Assembly: GCF_014839805.1 (NCBI RefSeq)
Contig: NC_051131.1
Location: forward strand, 2,716,913 to 2,780,912
Length of the DNA: 64,000 bases
Reading direction: 5' to 3'
Origin: Manduca sexta
Taxonomy: Eukaryota > Arthropoda > Insecta > Lepidoptera > Sphingidae
Shown: positions 1 to 11,669 of the stretch, piece by piece
Numbering within the stretch: the first letter of the stretch is position 1
How the letters are laid out: each line of letters starts with the position of its first letter
Made by a program: the position numbers and the translations under genes
The notes under the pieces: generated by a model
Databases searched by the model: none
What the model saw: the letters and a program-made list of their open reading frames with translations, nothing else
What the model was told of the DNA's origin: nothing

Positions 1-204
1 AGAAGCATCTTAAGCTCGATGCTATTTCATAAATAGATATGAACATAATCTCAAATGAAATTTTAAGTCACACATTGATGACAGCTGACATTCCTTTATT
101 GGACAGCGACGACTCAACTGAGAGCAGGCGCTTAAATAACAGCTCAAGTTATATTATATAGTATAGTTAAATGTCTACTCAACCTCCTACTCAGGGATAA
201 GGTT

Positions 205-440
205 GGTTTATTAAAACAGCCCTTAAACGTCCATTTATACCCTACGATTTTTATATAGACATCAGTGCCGAAGAGTGAAATTGTTCAAAAGGTAATCCGA
301 TCAAAAAATGCCTTAGCTTACATATCGTAGCCAAGTTAACAGAAAAATATTAACTAAGACCAAATGTAAATGAACCTAAAATGGAAGCCGGTAGGAATCG
401 GGTAGTACAGACGCTTCGCCACCGATAGACATAGATGTAT
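205..440. repeat. Dispersed repeat D1 (left arm copy)
   Basis: The motifs 'gaaattgttcaaaaggtaat', 'gaagccggtaggaatcggg' and 'cttcgccacc' recur at 23800-23960 and in the mirror copy. The left and right arm copies differ in the middle: the mirror has a stretch around 'gcctcgggttaccatttgaa' that is altered here. No coding potential is visible and the family is not identified. Confidence 0.6.
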
Positions 441-2264
441 ATCCCATCAATATTTGATTACCTTAAACGTCGGCACGTTAATTTCACTCATGAATCACAT
501 GTCCGGGTATTTATTTTTATACATACAGACATAAATTGTAAATCCTTTTAAAATTACAATTTAAAAGTCGATAGATTTAGAGAATGTATGTCTGTCAACC
601 GTGGCTCCCGAAATAGCGCGCTAAGCGTCCCAAATCCCGCGGGACGGGCTGGGATACCAGAGTCGGGCACGGGATAGTTGGTGAAAGTTTAAGTCTATTT
701 ATTGAACGTTATAAATATGTATCATTAGTTTATAATTGGTCATTTCTTTATGAATCTAAAATTAAGAAAAAAATATTCACGATGATCAAATTGCATTGTA
801 CATTAATACAGCTTTACTTGACTATAACTCAGACGTAAAAGAAAATGATATTAACAAAATACGCTCATCTAATACTTGCTTCTGTAAAGAGAAAGAAGGT
901 TCAGGTATGAATTTTATTTTAATCAAATCAAATAATCATCAAAAGGGAGGCATTAAATTTTCTTAATATACAAAATCAAAGCCCTAACAGTAAAAAAGAA
1001 TTCAAACTTAACACATCACTTTTTGCGTATATTCTTTCCTCTGGCAACACGTCCTACGTGTCATTAGAATCACGGTCGGCGTCGACTCCCGCGCATGTAC
1101 GTTTTTAATTGGCGACGTGATAAATCGTTACGTCGCACCGATGTTTTGTTTTTGTTTATGCTCGTTTATACTCGCATATTCTAAATATTTTATTTTAGTG
1201 CGAGATTACGTGTTCGCGCTTCCTTCATTCTATTTGATGTGTTTTTTTATTAAAATGTCTTGTGGCTACTTTGATAGCAATTTTGTTAAAATGTTTCCCC
1301 GAATAAAATTATTACTTTTACTTCTCTAAGATAAAACTAATAGCTGCGGTTTATGAGCTTACTTTTAACCAACTTTAAAGAGACGAAATATTTCTATATT
1401 CTTGCACTTGGTTTTATTAGTAAGAGCATAGAAGGATTACACATAATTTTTATATTTTTCATTTTCGATCTCATATACATCTTCATTTTGCGAGATTGGA
1501 ATTGGATATGCTCTCAGTATTGTCACTTATCGTAGACGACAAACAGATAAACTGAAGTAGCACTTCTGCCTCCACCCTCAAACGTGAACTTAACTTAATA
1601 ACAGATTTCAAAAGCATACCTTTCAATTTCGCAACGTTCCACATTATTTGTTACGCAATCAGATTTGAACCCGCTTTTGTACTGTCAGCCGGTCGACAGG
1701 ACAGTAAAGTATCAACGGTACAGCGCTGTGGACACGAAACAGAGCCGTTTCCAAACAGACCGACATATTTGTATATACATAGCTTAGAAATATGAGTTGT
1801 ATTGAGATTATGTTAAGCAGATAGTCAGAAATCTGGCCCTTTTGAGAGACAGACACACCATCTATTCTTCAAAGAAGTTAGTGGCAATCCATTACTCTTA
1901 AATGGTTTAAATAAGTTAATTTGTAGAAGTTGACTTTTGCAAGCAATTTTATTGTGTAAACAGTAACAGCAAATTGACTTCTGTAAATAAAGCTTGCTGG
2001 ACTTGCGGCAATTCGCATGTGTATAAAACTATAATTGATATATTATTGTCAGTAGTGTAATCGAAACTAGAAGTTTCTAGGCAATATATTGCTGCAGTTA
2101 TTGTTAAGTACAATGTTCTTTACGAGTATCTTGAAATTTTATAAGAACCTTAAACCCAAAAAGAAGAAATAACAACTCTATTTTTTATATATTTATCACA
2201 ATATGAATACCATGGTGACCGGCGAGCACAGAAGTTTATATACTAATGTTATTGAGAAGGTGTA
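441..2264. other. No gene recognised, left arm
   Basis: The stretch is AT-rich with a short GC-rich patch at 598-680. An open frame at 1117-1329 starts at GTG and does not keep the same upstream frame in the mirror copy, because of a 1-bp T-run difference near 1100, so I do not call it. No other feature is supported. Confidence 0.6.
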
Positions 2265-2410
2265 TGTTGGAATGTTTGTTAGCTAAAAACGCAGCAACCG
2301 CTGAATGTATTGGGATAAAATTTAGTACACAGGTAGATTATGCCTTGGATTAACAAACAGCCTACTATTTATCTCGGAAAATACACACTGACACTTATAA
2401 CCTAACAAAG
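2265..2410 (-). repeat. Lepidopteran 'gtagcctat' repeat relic (left arm)
   Basis: Read on the minus strand it gives 'gataaatagtaggctgtttg', then 'aatctacctgtgtac', then 'caatacattcagcggttgct'. This order is typical of a common lepidopteran repeat whose consensus has a 'tagcctatg' start, a 'tctatccacgtg' core and an 'aatccgttcagccgtt' end. It is probably the 3' part of a non-LTR element. Confidence 0.55.
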
Positions 2411-2701
2411 ATGTGTGATGTGAGCGAACCCGCGAGCGATAGTTACTGCTAATATAATCATGTGCAAGCAAATTTACAATGTATTAGATATTATATTCAC
2501 TGTTCCTTGCAAATTCACGTCGTTTAATTCAACCGACTAGAAAATCACTTTAATATTTTACCAATATTATTAATATTTGAACCCAAAACAGCGGCTGCCT
2601 TACAATGTAATGTATTGAAATAAATTATCATACGTATTAACCAGTAATTTACACCTTGTAAATAATAGGTATAAGAAACGCACCACACGTATGAAGTGTG
2701 A
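2411..2701. other. No feature recognised
   Basis: AT-rich sequence before the foldback element, well matched in the mirror arm. No repeat or open frame stands out. Confidence 0.5.
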
Positions 2702-3045
2702 TTAGGTGGTCAAGGTCCATTTTCAACATAGTTTCGCTTTAATCTGGGTAATTAGACAAGTATTGGCAATTTAAATTCACGTCTAGTTAGTGATTGTTCT
2801 CGCAGTTGAAAGAAAATGTAAAATATAATAATCATGGATATTTCGCCTTTAAAATTTAGTCATATTAAATTTTAAAGGCCGAAATATCCATGATTATTAA
2901 TTATTTTTACGTTTTTCTTTCAACTGCGAGAACTAATCACTAACTAGACGTGAATTTAAATTCTTTACTTGCCAATACTTGTCTAGTTACCCAGATTAAA
3001 GCCGAAACAAAATGTATGAAAATGGACCTTGAGCTATCACCTTAA
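2702..3045. mobile_element. Foldback MITE, left arm copy
   Basis: The element is two inverted halves of about 170 bp meeting at 'aaatttagtcatattaaatt' (about 2852-2872). The outer ends are 'aggtggtcaaggtcc' and 'ggaccttgagctatcacctt', abutting TTA on the left and TTAA on the right. Inner blocks such as 'cacgtctagttagtgatt' and 'aatcatggatatttcg' occur in both halves in opposite orientation. The right half is nearly complete; the left half has lost several short pieces. There is no open frame, so it is non-autonomous. A TTAA target would suit the piggyBac superfamily, but I cannot confirm it. Other copies are at 13656-13987 and, truncated, at 39361-39568. Confidence 0.85.
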
Positions 3046-3099
3046 GTATTATGTTTTGAATGTAGTTACGAAAGTTATTGGAAGAAGTCAAGAATCAGC

Positions 3100-3205
3100 A
3101 GCCAGTATTTTAGACTTATTCTTAACCCCTGTCACTAATAGTGGAGGCTCGACCCCAGCAGTGTGACATTTTAAAATACAGAGTTGGTGTTATTATTGTA
3201 ACCCA
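3100..3205 (+). repeat. Lepidopteran interspersed repeat fragment (left arm)
   Basis: The order 'cccctgtcactaatag', 'gaccccagcagtgtgac', 'tacagagttggtgttatt' matches the tail of a widespread lepidopteran repeat. Its mirror is at about 13505-13590. Confidence 0.5.
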
Positions 3206-4880
3206 TTACTTAGACAGTATTTTTTGAAAATTATAAGTCTTGGGAGGCTAAATATCTTATTGGTAGTAAATAATTTAATATTAAAATGTGCACAACTTAT
3301 AGTGGATGAGTTTTAATTTGATGTTTTTAATGTTTGTAAACACCACCCCTCATCTCTTCTCCAAACGCACACCCCGAAATTAAGTAAACATCAGCATCTC
3401 CTCCAGGGTTCGCCGACCATTCCCACAATAAGACGAGGATACGCATTAAAACGACATTCCAATTTCAAGTATATTTTTCTTAAACTAAACTTCAATACCC
3501 AATCTGGAAACCAATAGGAGACTTAAGTTCACTGCCAATAAAAGTATAGCACTTTTTCCAATTACTGACTCAGCAGTCTAAAGTCAAAAATATTAATTAC
3601 AGTTCAATATTCCCATAAAGCACTGCGTGGATTATTATTCCTTACAACAGATTACACTGGCCAGATATTTACGCGTAATCGCCGCGCTGATTGACCGGCT
3701 ATTTCGCGTATTTACATTGGACGTTACTGCACATTTTCACCTGCGCACACGCAGCGCATCGGTGCATACATCAACGGCGTTATAACTCAGTGCCACCTGT
3801 TTAGTTTCATTCAAAGTTGGTGGGCCGGATTTGGGGTGATGCAGGGGGACAAATTTGGTCAATTGGTCATGTCTGATATGGATGTATTATGCATAATGTA
3901 CAGATGCTTTTAGATATTGAGGAAAACTTTTTTTTTCAATTAAGTAATAGACTCAACAACACCTAGATTCTAGAACTTTGTATTACAAAAAATATGGCAT
4001 TAATATTTGTTCGTTGGTTAATATAGATCATGTACAGTCATGAAATATTCTAGTCTTGTATTAGAAATTTGAAGCCAAAGAAACTTATCAACACGTGTTT
4101 TCAATAATAAAAAGAATTCGGTAGTGACAAATTTACACGTGTATCAATGTCGCGTTTCAACTTTTAACGGATTTAATGACTCATATTTCACTAAAGTAAT
4201 GGCCCCAAATCCGTGTCAAAATTTATTACCACAGATTGATCGTAAAACATTATATTACAATTTAGCGGAATCTTTCCAACTTTTCTTTATAGCCATGAGG
4301 TATTGGAAAAGTTTTATACGGCTATCCAATTCGTTGCAATAAATATGTTTGTAAGTATAACACATGCTTAATAATCAGAGTATTTCATTGTATTAAAAAA
4401 ATAGAATTCACAATATTATTACAATTATTATTGTGTGCCTCTTGTTAAGGGAGAGATGACCCCGTAATACCCCTGCTCCGGCCCTGTCCGCTTGCAGCTG
4501 ATGAGAGAGACGGCGGGCTGCGTGAAAGCGTACACGTCAATCGGCGGTGAATCGAGGTCATCAGGGCTGTCACATGCCGTGTTTGTGTTTTATTTATATT
4601 TGCTTTCTTCCTAGACGCTAGGTCTAGAATCTATTCAAGTATCTACACATAGTACTTTCTAATAAAAATAAATAATTTTCTACCTTATTTGTCTAGTAAT
4701 AGGGTGTCTACTTCGCCTATGACGACTACGAGGCTCTATGTTTGTGTCAATGGTTATATACCGACAACAAACGTAGTATTGAAGACTCAAAAAACACAAT
4801 TAAATTATTCTGGATTAATGTGTGAATCCGATGACTCAGCCTCGCATACATGCTGATTCATATTAAAGTAAACGTGATGA
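3206..4880. other. No gene; two CpG-containing patches
   Basis: Mostly AT-rich, with two GC-richer patches well matched in the mirror: 3655-3850 (blocks such as 'ccagatatttacgcgtaatc' and 'cacctgcgcacacgcagcgc') and 4440-4585 (blocks such as 'gcagctgatgagagagacgg'). They could be conserved regulatory DNA. The frame at 4124-4342 starts at GTG and is not called. Confidence 0.45.
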
Positions 4881-4887
4881 AGTGTGA

Positions 4888-5025
4888 TGCACCTCTGCCT
4901 AACTCTTTGGGATAAACGTCATCATCATCAGCCCGTAGTAGTCTACTGCTGGACATAGGCCTCTCCTAAGGTATGCCACAGAACCCGATCTGTTGCTTTA
5001 TGCATCCAGTCACATTTTGTATGTA
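4888..5025 (+). repeat. Lepidopteran non-LTR-type repeat (left arm)
   Basis: It begins with a degraded 'cacctctgcctaactctttg' tail. A short ATC microsatellite and 'agcccgtagtagtctactgc', 'tggacataggcctctcc' and 'ccacagaacccgatctgt' follow. This is a very common lepidopteran repeat, probably the 3' end of a retroelement. Confidence 0.65.
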
Positions 5026-5494
5026 TGCATGGGCTAAACTTGTGAGGTTTAATCTAATGTTAACTTATTGGCTATTTTCATAACAGTTAAAAAAAATTTA
5101 TATTGAAATGTAAAAAGTAAATATTATACAATAGCGAAGAGGAACTCTGAATATCTCAAAGAATTTGAGTATTGTTTGTTTATTATCGCTCGTCATTTTA
5201 TTATGACAAGCCGCATCGTTCATAACAGTGAAAAGAAAATATTACATATTTTAAAAAAGAAAATATATTTTCAACTTCTCGACACCTCACTGAATAATAA
5301 AGATATATATTATAAAATTAATATCAAAATTTTAAACACACTAATATAATTGATATGTAAAATTGTGTAATATGATAAAAGGAATATTTAATGAGGAAAT
5401 TTACGTTTAAATTTTTGAGTACAATAGAAGAATGGTGTAAATACGCGTATTTAAATAATTCAACAATGGATATATTAGCGTCATTACCATAAGA
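5026..5494. other. No feature recognised
   Basis: Strongly AT-rich sequence with ordinary divergence from the mirror arm. No open frame or repeat is recognised. Confidence 0.5.
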
Positions 5495-6640
5495 TCGTAA
5501 TATTACATGTCGCAGTATAAATCATAAACACGATTCAAACGGGCATTCTGTATATGTATAGTGCAGGCCAAAAGGATGACCTCACCAGTCGATCACCAAC
5601 GATTATGTCAGAAATAGCCGGTGTTACAAATCATTACAAATATACCGCGCGGCTGGCGGGCGATCTGTCGTCACGACGCGACATCGCGCGTTTATTGTCC
5701 CGCCGTCCACCGCCCACCGCTCCCAAACCATCAAATATCAAGAATAACGCGTCATTTTTCTCATTTTATGACAGTATCACATTTGAATTCACGTTCATAA
5801 ATAATTGTGTTGGTCTGTTTTATCAACCGCAACGCCCACGGGTCCATGTCGCCACACGCGCGATTTACACTCAAAAAACGTCCGATCCGGCGTTTTCTAA
5901 TCATAACTATAAACTTAACCGACTCGAGTTTCTGAACATGTTATTTAGATATTAAACGTACAATAAATAACGTGGTATATTCAAGTTTGGGTCATCGGTG
6001 TCGCATTAACAATTTTATGCGTAGACCGGAATCTGAAATGATTTGAATTAATATTGTCACGTGTTGGAGACGTTGGGAACATGTGTTTTGATCGCGCAGA
6101 AGTACGGCACTAATCATTCAATGATACAACGCTGTGGAATTTGAATAAATGGCCGCGATAAAAAAAATCCAGCGGCGTCGTCGCGTCGAAATGTCGCAGT
6201 GTAAGTGCCAAATCAAACACAAGCTGTTAATGATTCGTCATTCGCCCGACAGGTTTACGAGCGTCCCGTAACGGATACGCGCCCGTGGGCATTAACTACG
6301 TGTGTCTCTGTTTTATGTCCCGAAGATTTGGTTTTTATCGCTTGAATTATACGAGTGAGCTAATCGTTTGCGAAACCGTCATGTTTCCGCCGTGACTCAG
6401 GTGACGTGACCGGGTCACATTTTATTTGGTCAAATCCTTGTTTTACGGTATGCGCTACCCACGGCGTAGTTGTAGCCTTCTACGTCTAATATTTAGACAA
6501 TACATCACGTTTTTATTGCATCTAAATGAATGAAACAAACGTGACAGGGTGTCATAAAATGTGTGATATATATCCTCAAACTCATTAATTTAACGCCTGT
6601 GAGATTTCATTGCGTGTGCATACATTATCGGAACTGTAGC
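5495..6640. promoter_or_regulatory. Low-divergence CpG-rich block (left arm)
   Basis: By eye this block differs from its mirror copy (about 10035-11215) at only about six positions, mostly 1-bp indels, whereas the outermost 150 bp of the arms differ at about six positions alone. It is rich in CpG compared with its surroundings. Visible motifs include TGACTCA inside 'cgtgactcaggtgacgtg' (AP-1-like, next to a CRE-like half-site), a CACGTG E-box at about 6059, and the short palindrome 'atcattcaatgat' at about 6113. Functional constraint, such as an enhancer, promoter or untranslated exon, is an inference. Confidence 0.4.
5554..5955 (+). CDS. Unrecognised 133-residue open frame (doubtful)
   Basis: The frame starts at a true ATG and is identical in the mirror copy for 131 residues; a 1-bp insertion there changes only the last few residues. 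The predicted product is basic and includes an Arg/Pro-rich stretch (around residues 40-62) encoded by CpG-rich DNA. I see no signal peptide, membrane segment or known domain. Because the nucleotide sequence is also identical, the copies cannot show whether selection acts on protein. The frame is probably a by-product of the conserved CpG-rich block; a short exon is the alternative. Confidence 0.15.
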   Translation: MYSAGQKDDLTSRSPTIMSEIAGVTNHYKYTARLAGDLSSRRDIARLLSRRPPPTAPKPSNIKNNASFFSFYDSITFEFTFINNCVGLFYQPQRPRVHVATRAIYTQKTSDPAFSNHNYKLNRLEFLNMLFRY

Positions 6641-7465
6641 CGTTGGAGTCGACTACTTTCTGATTAAATTTTTCATATTTATTGAAAAATTATTTATTCT
6701 TCAACACTATATTATATAATGTAGTATTTATAACATAATTAGGATTAATGAGAGTCATTAAGGAAATAATAAATATTCTCCTTTTTATTCAACTGATTTG
6801 AAGATACATAAAAATGCGTGGGAGTCCTCTTGATAAAACTATATATTCCCACAATTATAAGTTATGTTGACATAATATTTAATGGCTTATTTAATAAGCC
6901 ACCCACCTATATTGTTTCACCGCGGCATTTATACGATATTCGCGACTATAAAAAATGACAAGCGATTTTATGAATATTAAATATTGATAAAACTCGACAC
7001 ACTCGTTGATATTTTATTTTACTAATTTATGTGTTCCGAATTAATTTATATTAAAATTTATATAGCCGGTTTTATTGGTCTGCAGTTGAAAGAAGTTTAC
7101 GGAAGCAGTCGTTATAAATTTGGTAATAAAGATAGATTGAATTAAGGAATTAATATTTGGATACTTCGATATACCTGATAACTAATAGAAACTAGAACTA
7201 ATCGAAAATTATCAGTTGTGATTTGCTCTTTGATTAATAGTGCAAATCTGATTTTGTTTCAAGATAACAATTTTTTTGTTATTTAAGCAATTTTGTTTTC
7301 AAATTTAATTACAAGGCTTTTTTATATTATATTTAAGACCTATGTTTTGCATGCATCAAGTGTGATAATAAACCTCTTTCTTTATTACTGCTACTAAACA
7401 TACTCATTGCTACCACAATATGTAATAAACTTAATAAATATGATTTACGGGTTTACTGATCATCG
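6641..7465. other. No feature recognised
   Basis: AT-rich, with ordinary divergence from 9250-10034. No gene or repeat is recognised. Confidence 0.5.
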
Positions 7466-7469
7466 TGTC

Positions 7470-7640
7470 TTGTAACATAGCCCTCTGTCTCCACTCTTGC
7501 CTATCATTTGCCTTTTTTCGCCTAATTACTCCTGCAACTTTTCTGATGCCATAAATCCTATCTTAAATTATCTACCCTTTTCTTTGCAATCACGTGGTTC
7601 TTAGTCAATAATTTAGTCAATTTTAACCTGTTGTTTCAAA
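7470..7640 (-). pseudogene. Possible LINE reverse-transcriptase tail relic (left arm)
   Basis: One minus-strand frame reads GIRKVAGVIRRKKANDRQEW, which resembles the region near the C-terminus of some LINE ORF2 proteins. The frame is short, and the mirror copy has a stop shortly after this point. The resemblance is from memory of the general pattern only. Confidence 0.25.
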
Positions 7641-7661
7641 TCAGCTGTGTATTAAATAGTA

Positions 7662-7830
7662 TTAGCCCGCGGCTCCGCCCGCGTGAAGAATTAGTTCCGG
7701 TATTAATATTTTCCCAAGAAAAAAATTGCGTATAACAGTGATGGTTACTGTAGCTTCCTATTAGTGAAAGAACTTTCAAAAAGGGTTCAGTAGTTCCAGA
7801 GATTAGCCTTACAAACTTACCAACACATTT
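7662..7830 (+). repeat. Lepidopteran CCGCGG-type repeat (left arm)
   Basis: It starts with 'gcccgcggctccgcccgcgt', then has 'gttactgtagcttcctatta' and 'aaaagggttcagtagttcca'. This is the usual order of a widespread lepidopteran repeat related to the 'gtagcctat' family. The mirror contig begins inside it. Confidence 0.65.
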
Positions 7831-8443
7831 CCTGTTTATAATATTAGATCAAGTAGTAATGAGATTTAGAAATAATAAAGAGCAAGTACATAGTTAATGC
7901 TTAAACAAGAAGTCATGGTGGTAGATAAATCTAAAAGGGGCACCTACTGATTTGTCGCCAAACAATAGTCCGTATTTTTAATTAATTATAGATTAGTAAA
8001 CGTAAAATATTGGCAATCAAAATATCCAACGTCGGGCGTCGTCCTGTTTTGAAAATCTAGCAGACCTCATAGATTGAATTTCAAATGTGACCATTACCAG
8101 CCAATTATTTTATACCTGCAAATATATTTCTGTATATTGTGAGTCATGGTCAATGAATAAAAATGTCATAAGGATATCCGCTTGTCACAAGATTATTGAT
8201 GGCTTATGCTTGAGTGATATGTCATTTGACATGTAGTTTCCTCCATTGGTCTGGGAACTAGAAAGTGGGCTATTAATGTGGTGGAACCAAGATATCCTGC
8301 AAAGGTTAGAGTTGTGTAAGAGGTCATGGGATATCAAAATCGACAGATCTTCGGAATACGAATATTATTTATAAAATTAATGGAGTTATATTTATCAATT
8401 TTCTATTTTAGACGCCTGTTTCATAACTCCCGAGTAAAAATAC
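7831..8443. other. Single-copy tail of contig 1, no feature
   Basis: AT-rich sequence with no partner on the other side of the gap. The long open frame that starts here exists only because it runs through N. Confidence 0.6.
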
Positions 8444-8943
8444 NNNNNNNNNNNNNNNNNNNNNNNNNNNNNNNNNNNNNNNNNNNNNNNNNNNNNNNNN
8501 NNNNNNNNNNNNNNNNNNNNNNNNNNNNNNNNNNNNNNNNNNNNNNNNNNNNNNNNNNNNNNNNNNNNNNNNNNNNNNNNNNNNNNNNNNNNNNNNNNNN
8601 NNNNNNNNNNNNNNNNNNNNNNNNNNNNNNNNNNNNNNNNNNNNNNNNNNNNNNNNNNNNNNNNNNNNNNNNNNNNNNNNNNNNNNNNNNNNNNNNNNNN
8701 NNNNNNNNNNNNNNNNNNNNNNNNNNNNNNNNNNNNNNNNNNNNNNNNNNNNNNNNNNNNNNNNNNNNNNNNNNNNNNNNNNNNNNNNNNNNNNNNNNNN
8801 NNNNNNNNNNNNNNNNNNNNNNNNNNNNNNNNNNNNNNNNNNNNNNNNNNNNNNNNNNNNNNNNNNNNNNNNNNNNNNNNNNNNNNNNNNNNNNNNNNNN
8901 NNNNNNNNNNNNNNNNNNNNNNNNNNNNNNNNNNNNNNNNNNN
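8444..8943. other. Assembly gap, 500 N
   Basis: The run is exactly 500 N, the same length as the other two gaps, so it is a conventional scaffolding spacer rather than a measured distance. It lies at the centre of the inverted repeat. Confidence 0.99.
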
Positions 8944-9031
8944 GTAACCATCACTGTTATACGCAATTTTTTTCTTGGGAAAATATTAATACCGGAACTA
9001 ATTCTTCACGCGGGCGGAGCCGCGGGCTAAT
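8944..9031 (-). repeat. CCGCGG-type repeat, cut by the gap (right arm)
   Basis: This holds only the part matching 7662-7748; the rest is lost at the contig edge. Ending inside a high-copy repeat is a common reason for a contig to stop. Confidence 0.65.
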
Positions 9032-9084
9032 ACTATTTAATACACAGCTGATTTGAAACAACAGGTTAAAATTGACTAAATTAT

Positions 9085-9245
9085 TGACTAAGAACCACGT
9101 GATTGCGAAAGAAAAGAGGTAGATAATTTAAGATAGGATTTATGGCATCAGAAAAGTTGCAGGAGTAATTAGGCGAAAAAAGGCAAATGATAGGCAAGAG
9201 TGGAGACAGAGGTAGAGGGATATGTTACAAGACACGATGATCAGT
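9085..9245 (+). pseudogene. Possible LINE reverse-transcriptase tail relic (right arm)
   Basis: Mirror of 7470-7640. A small insertion near 9212 ('agaggtagaggg' against 'agagggc') introduces a stop in the same frame. Confidence 0.25.
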
Positions 9246-10034
9246 AAACCCGTAAATCATATTTATTAAGTTTATTACATATTGTGGTAGCAATGAGTAT
9301 GTTTAGTAGCAGTAATAAAGAAAGAGAAGGTTTATTATCACACTTGATGCATGCAAAACATAGGTCTTAAATATAATATAAAAAAGCCTTGTAATTAAAT
9401 TTGAAAACAAAATTGCTTAAATAACAAAAATTGTTATCTTGAAACAAAATCAGATTTGCACTATTAATCAAAGAGCAAATCACAACTGATGATTTTCGAT
9501 TAGTTCTAGTTTCTATTAGTTATCAGGTATATCGAAGTATCCAAATATTAATTCCTTAATTCAGTCTATCTTTATTACCAAATTTATAACGACTGCTTCC
9601 GTAAACTTCTTTCAACTGCAGACCAATAAAACCGGCTATATAAATTTTAATATAAATTAATTCGGAACACATAAATTAGTAAAATAAAATATCAACGAGT
9701 GTGTCGACTTTTATCAATATTTAATATTCATAAAATCGCTTGTCATTTTTTATAGTCGCGAATATCGTATAAATGCCGCGGTGAAACAATATAGGTGGGT
9801 GGCTTATTAAATAAGCCATTAAATATTATGTCAACATAACTTATAATTGTGGGAATATATAGTTTTATCAAGAGGACTCCCACGCATTTTTATGTATCTT
9901 CAAATCAGTTGAATAAAAGAAGGAGAATATTTATTATTTCCTTAATGACTCTCATTAATCCTAATTATGTTATAAATACTACATTATATAATATAGTGTT
10001 GAAGACTAAATAATTTTTCAATAAATATGAAAAA
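9246..10034. other. No feature recognised, right arm
   Basis: Mirror of 6641-7465. AT-rich; no gene or repeat recognised. Confidence 0.5.
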
Positions 10035-11215
10035 TTTAATCAAAAAGTGGTCGTCTCCAACGGCTACAGTTCCGATAATGTATGCACACGCAATGAAATC
10101 TCACAGGCGTTTAATTTAATGAGTTTGAGGATATATAATCACACATTTTATGACACCCTGTCACGTTTGTTTCATTCATTTAGATGCAATAAAAACGTGA
10201 TGTATTGTCTAAATATTAGACGTAGAAGGTTACAACTACGCCGTGGGTAGCGCATACCGTAAAACAAGGATTTGACCAAATAAAATGTGACCCGGTCACG
10301 TCACCTGAGTCACGGCGGAAACATGACGGTTTCGCAAACGATTAGCTCACTCGTATAATTCAAGCGATAAAAACCAAATCTTCGGGACATAAAACGAGAC
10401 ACACGTAGTTAATGCCCACGGGCGCGTATCCGTTACGGGACGCTCGTAAACCTGTCGGGCGAATGACGAATCATTAACAGCTTGTGTTTGATTTGGCACT
10501 TACACTTGCGACATTTCGACGCGACGACGCCGCGGGATTTTTTTTATCGCGGCCATTTATTCAAATTCCACAGCGTTGTATCATTGAATGATTAGTGCCG
10601 TACTTCTGCGCGATCAAAACACATGTTCCCAACGTCTCCAACACGTGACAATATTAATTCAAATCATTTCAGATTCCGGTCTACGCATAAAATTGTTAAT
10701 GCGACACCGATGACCCAAACTTGAATATACCACGTTATTTATTGTACGTTTAATATCCTAAATAACATGTTCAGAAACTCGAGTCGGTTAAGTTTATAGT
10801 TATGATTAGAAAACGCCGGATCGGACGTTTTTTGAGTGTAAATCGCGCGTGTGGCGACATGGACCCGTGGGCGTTGCGGTTGATAAAACAGACCAACACA
10901 ATTATTTATGAACGTGAATTCAAATGTGATACTGTCATAAAATGAGAAAAATGACGCGTTATTCTTGATATTTGATGGTTTGGGAGCGGTGGGCGGTGGA
11001 CGGCGGGACAATAAACGCGCGATGTCGCGTCGTGACGACAGATCGCCCGCCAGCCGCGCGGTATATTTGTAATGATTTGTAACACCGGCTATTTCTGACA
11101 TAATCGTTGGTGATCGACTGGTGAGGTCATCCTTTTGGCCTGCACTATACATATACAGAATGCCCGTTTGAATCGTGTTTATGATTTATACTGCGACATG
11201 TAATATTACGATTTT
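10035..11215. promoter_or_regulatory. Low-divergence CpG-rich block (right arm)
   Basis: Mirror copy of 5495-6640. It carries the same E-box, AP-1-like and CRE-like sites on the opposite strand. No exon with splice signals could be assigned. Confidence 0.4.
10739..11152 (-). CDS. Mirror copy of the unrecognised open frame (doubtful)
   Basis: The 137-residue frame is identical to 5554-5955 except for the last residues, where an extra G changes the frame and lengthens the end. The same doubts apply. Confidence 0.15.
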   Translation of the reverse strand: MYSAGQKDDLTSRSPTIMSEIAGVTNHYKYTARLAGDLSSRRDIARLLSRRPPPTAPKPSNIKNNASFFSFYDSITFEFTFINNCVGLFYQPQRPRVHVATRAIYTQKTSDPAFSNHNYKLNRLEFLNMLFRILNVQ

Positions 11216-11669
11216 ATGGTAATGACGCTAATATTTCCATTGTTGAATTATTTAAATACGCGTATTTACACCATTCTTCTATTGTACTCAAAAATTTAAA
11301 CGTAAATTTCCTCATTAAATATTCCTTTTATCATATTACACAATTTTACATATCAATTATATTAGTGTGTTTAAAATTTTGATATTAATTTTATAATATA
11401 TATCTTTATTATTCAGTGAGGTGTCGAGAAGTTGAAAATATATTTTCTTTTTTAAAATATGTAATATTTTCTTTTCACTGTTATGAACGATGCGGCTTGT
11501 CATAATAAAATGACGAGCGATAATAAACAAACAATACTCAAATTCTTTGAGATATTCAGAGTTCCTCTTCGCTATTGTATAATATTTACTTTTTACATTT
11601 CAATATCAATTTTTTTTAACTGTTATGAAAATAGCCAATAAGTTAACATTAGATTAAACCTCACAAGTT
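11216..11669. other. No feature recognised, right arm
   Basis: Mirror of 5026-5494. AT-rich; no gene recognised. Confidence 0.5.

Larger units (their letters stand above)
1..7748 (+). repeat. Left arm of large inverted repeat
   Basis: The arm is the reverse complement of 8944-16680. Position 1 pairs with about 16679 and position 7748 pairs with 8944, next to the gap. Similarity is continuous with scattered substitutions and small indels: about 6 differences in the first 150 bases, but about six in the 1,145 bases from 5495. Because the match still holds at position 1, the arm probably extends upstream of the window, so the length is a minimum. The arm contains a foldback MITE and several old lepidopteran repeats. 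It may be a real palindrome, but the neighbouring 500-N gap makes an inverted allelic contig more likely. Confidence 0.95.

Noticed and set aside
1117..1329. 70-residue hydrophobic frame, longer in the mirror arm (15361-15594)
   Set aside because: It starts at GTG here, a 1-bp T-run difference separates the upstream ATG from the frame, and the hydrophobic composition is what AT-rich DNA gives by chance.
8326..9030. Long open frames crossing runs of N (also at 24277-24846 and 45734-46367)
   Set aside because: They are open only because N cannot encode a stop; the real sequence on each side is too short to support a gene.
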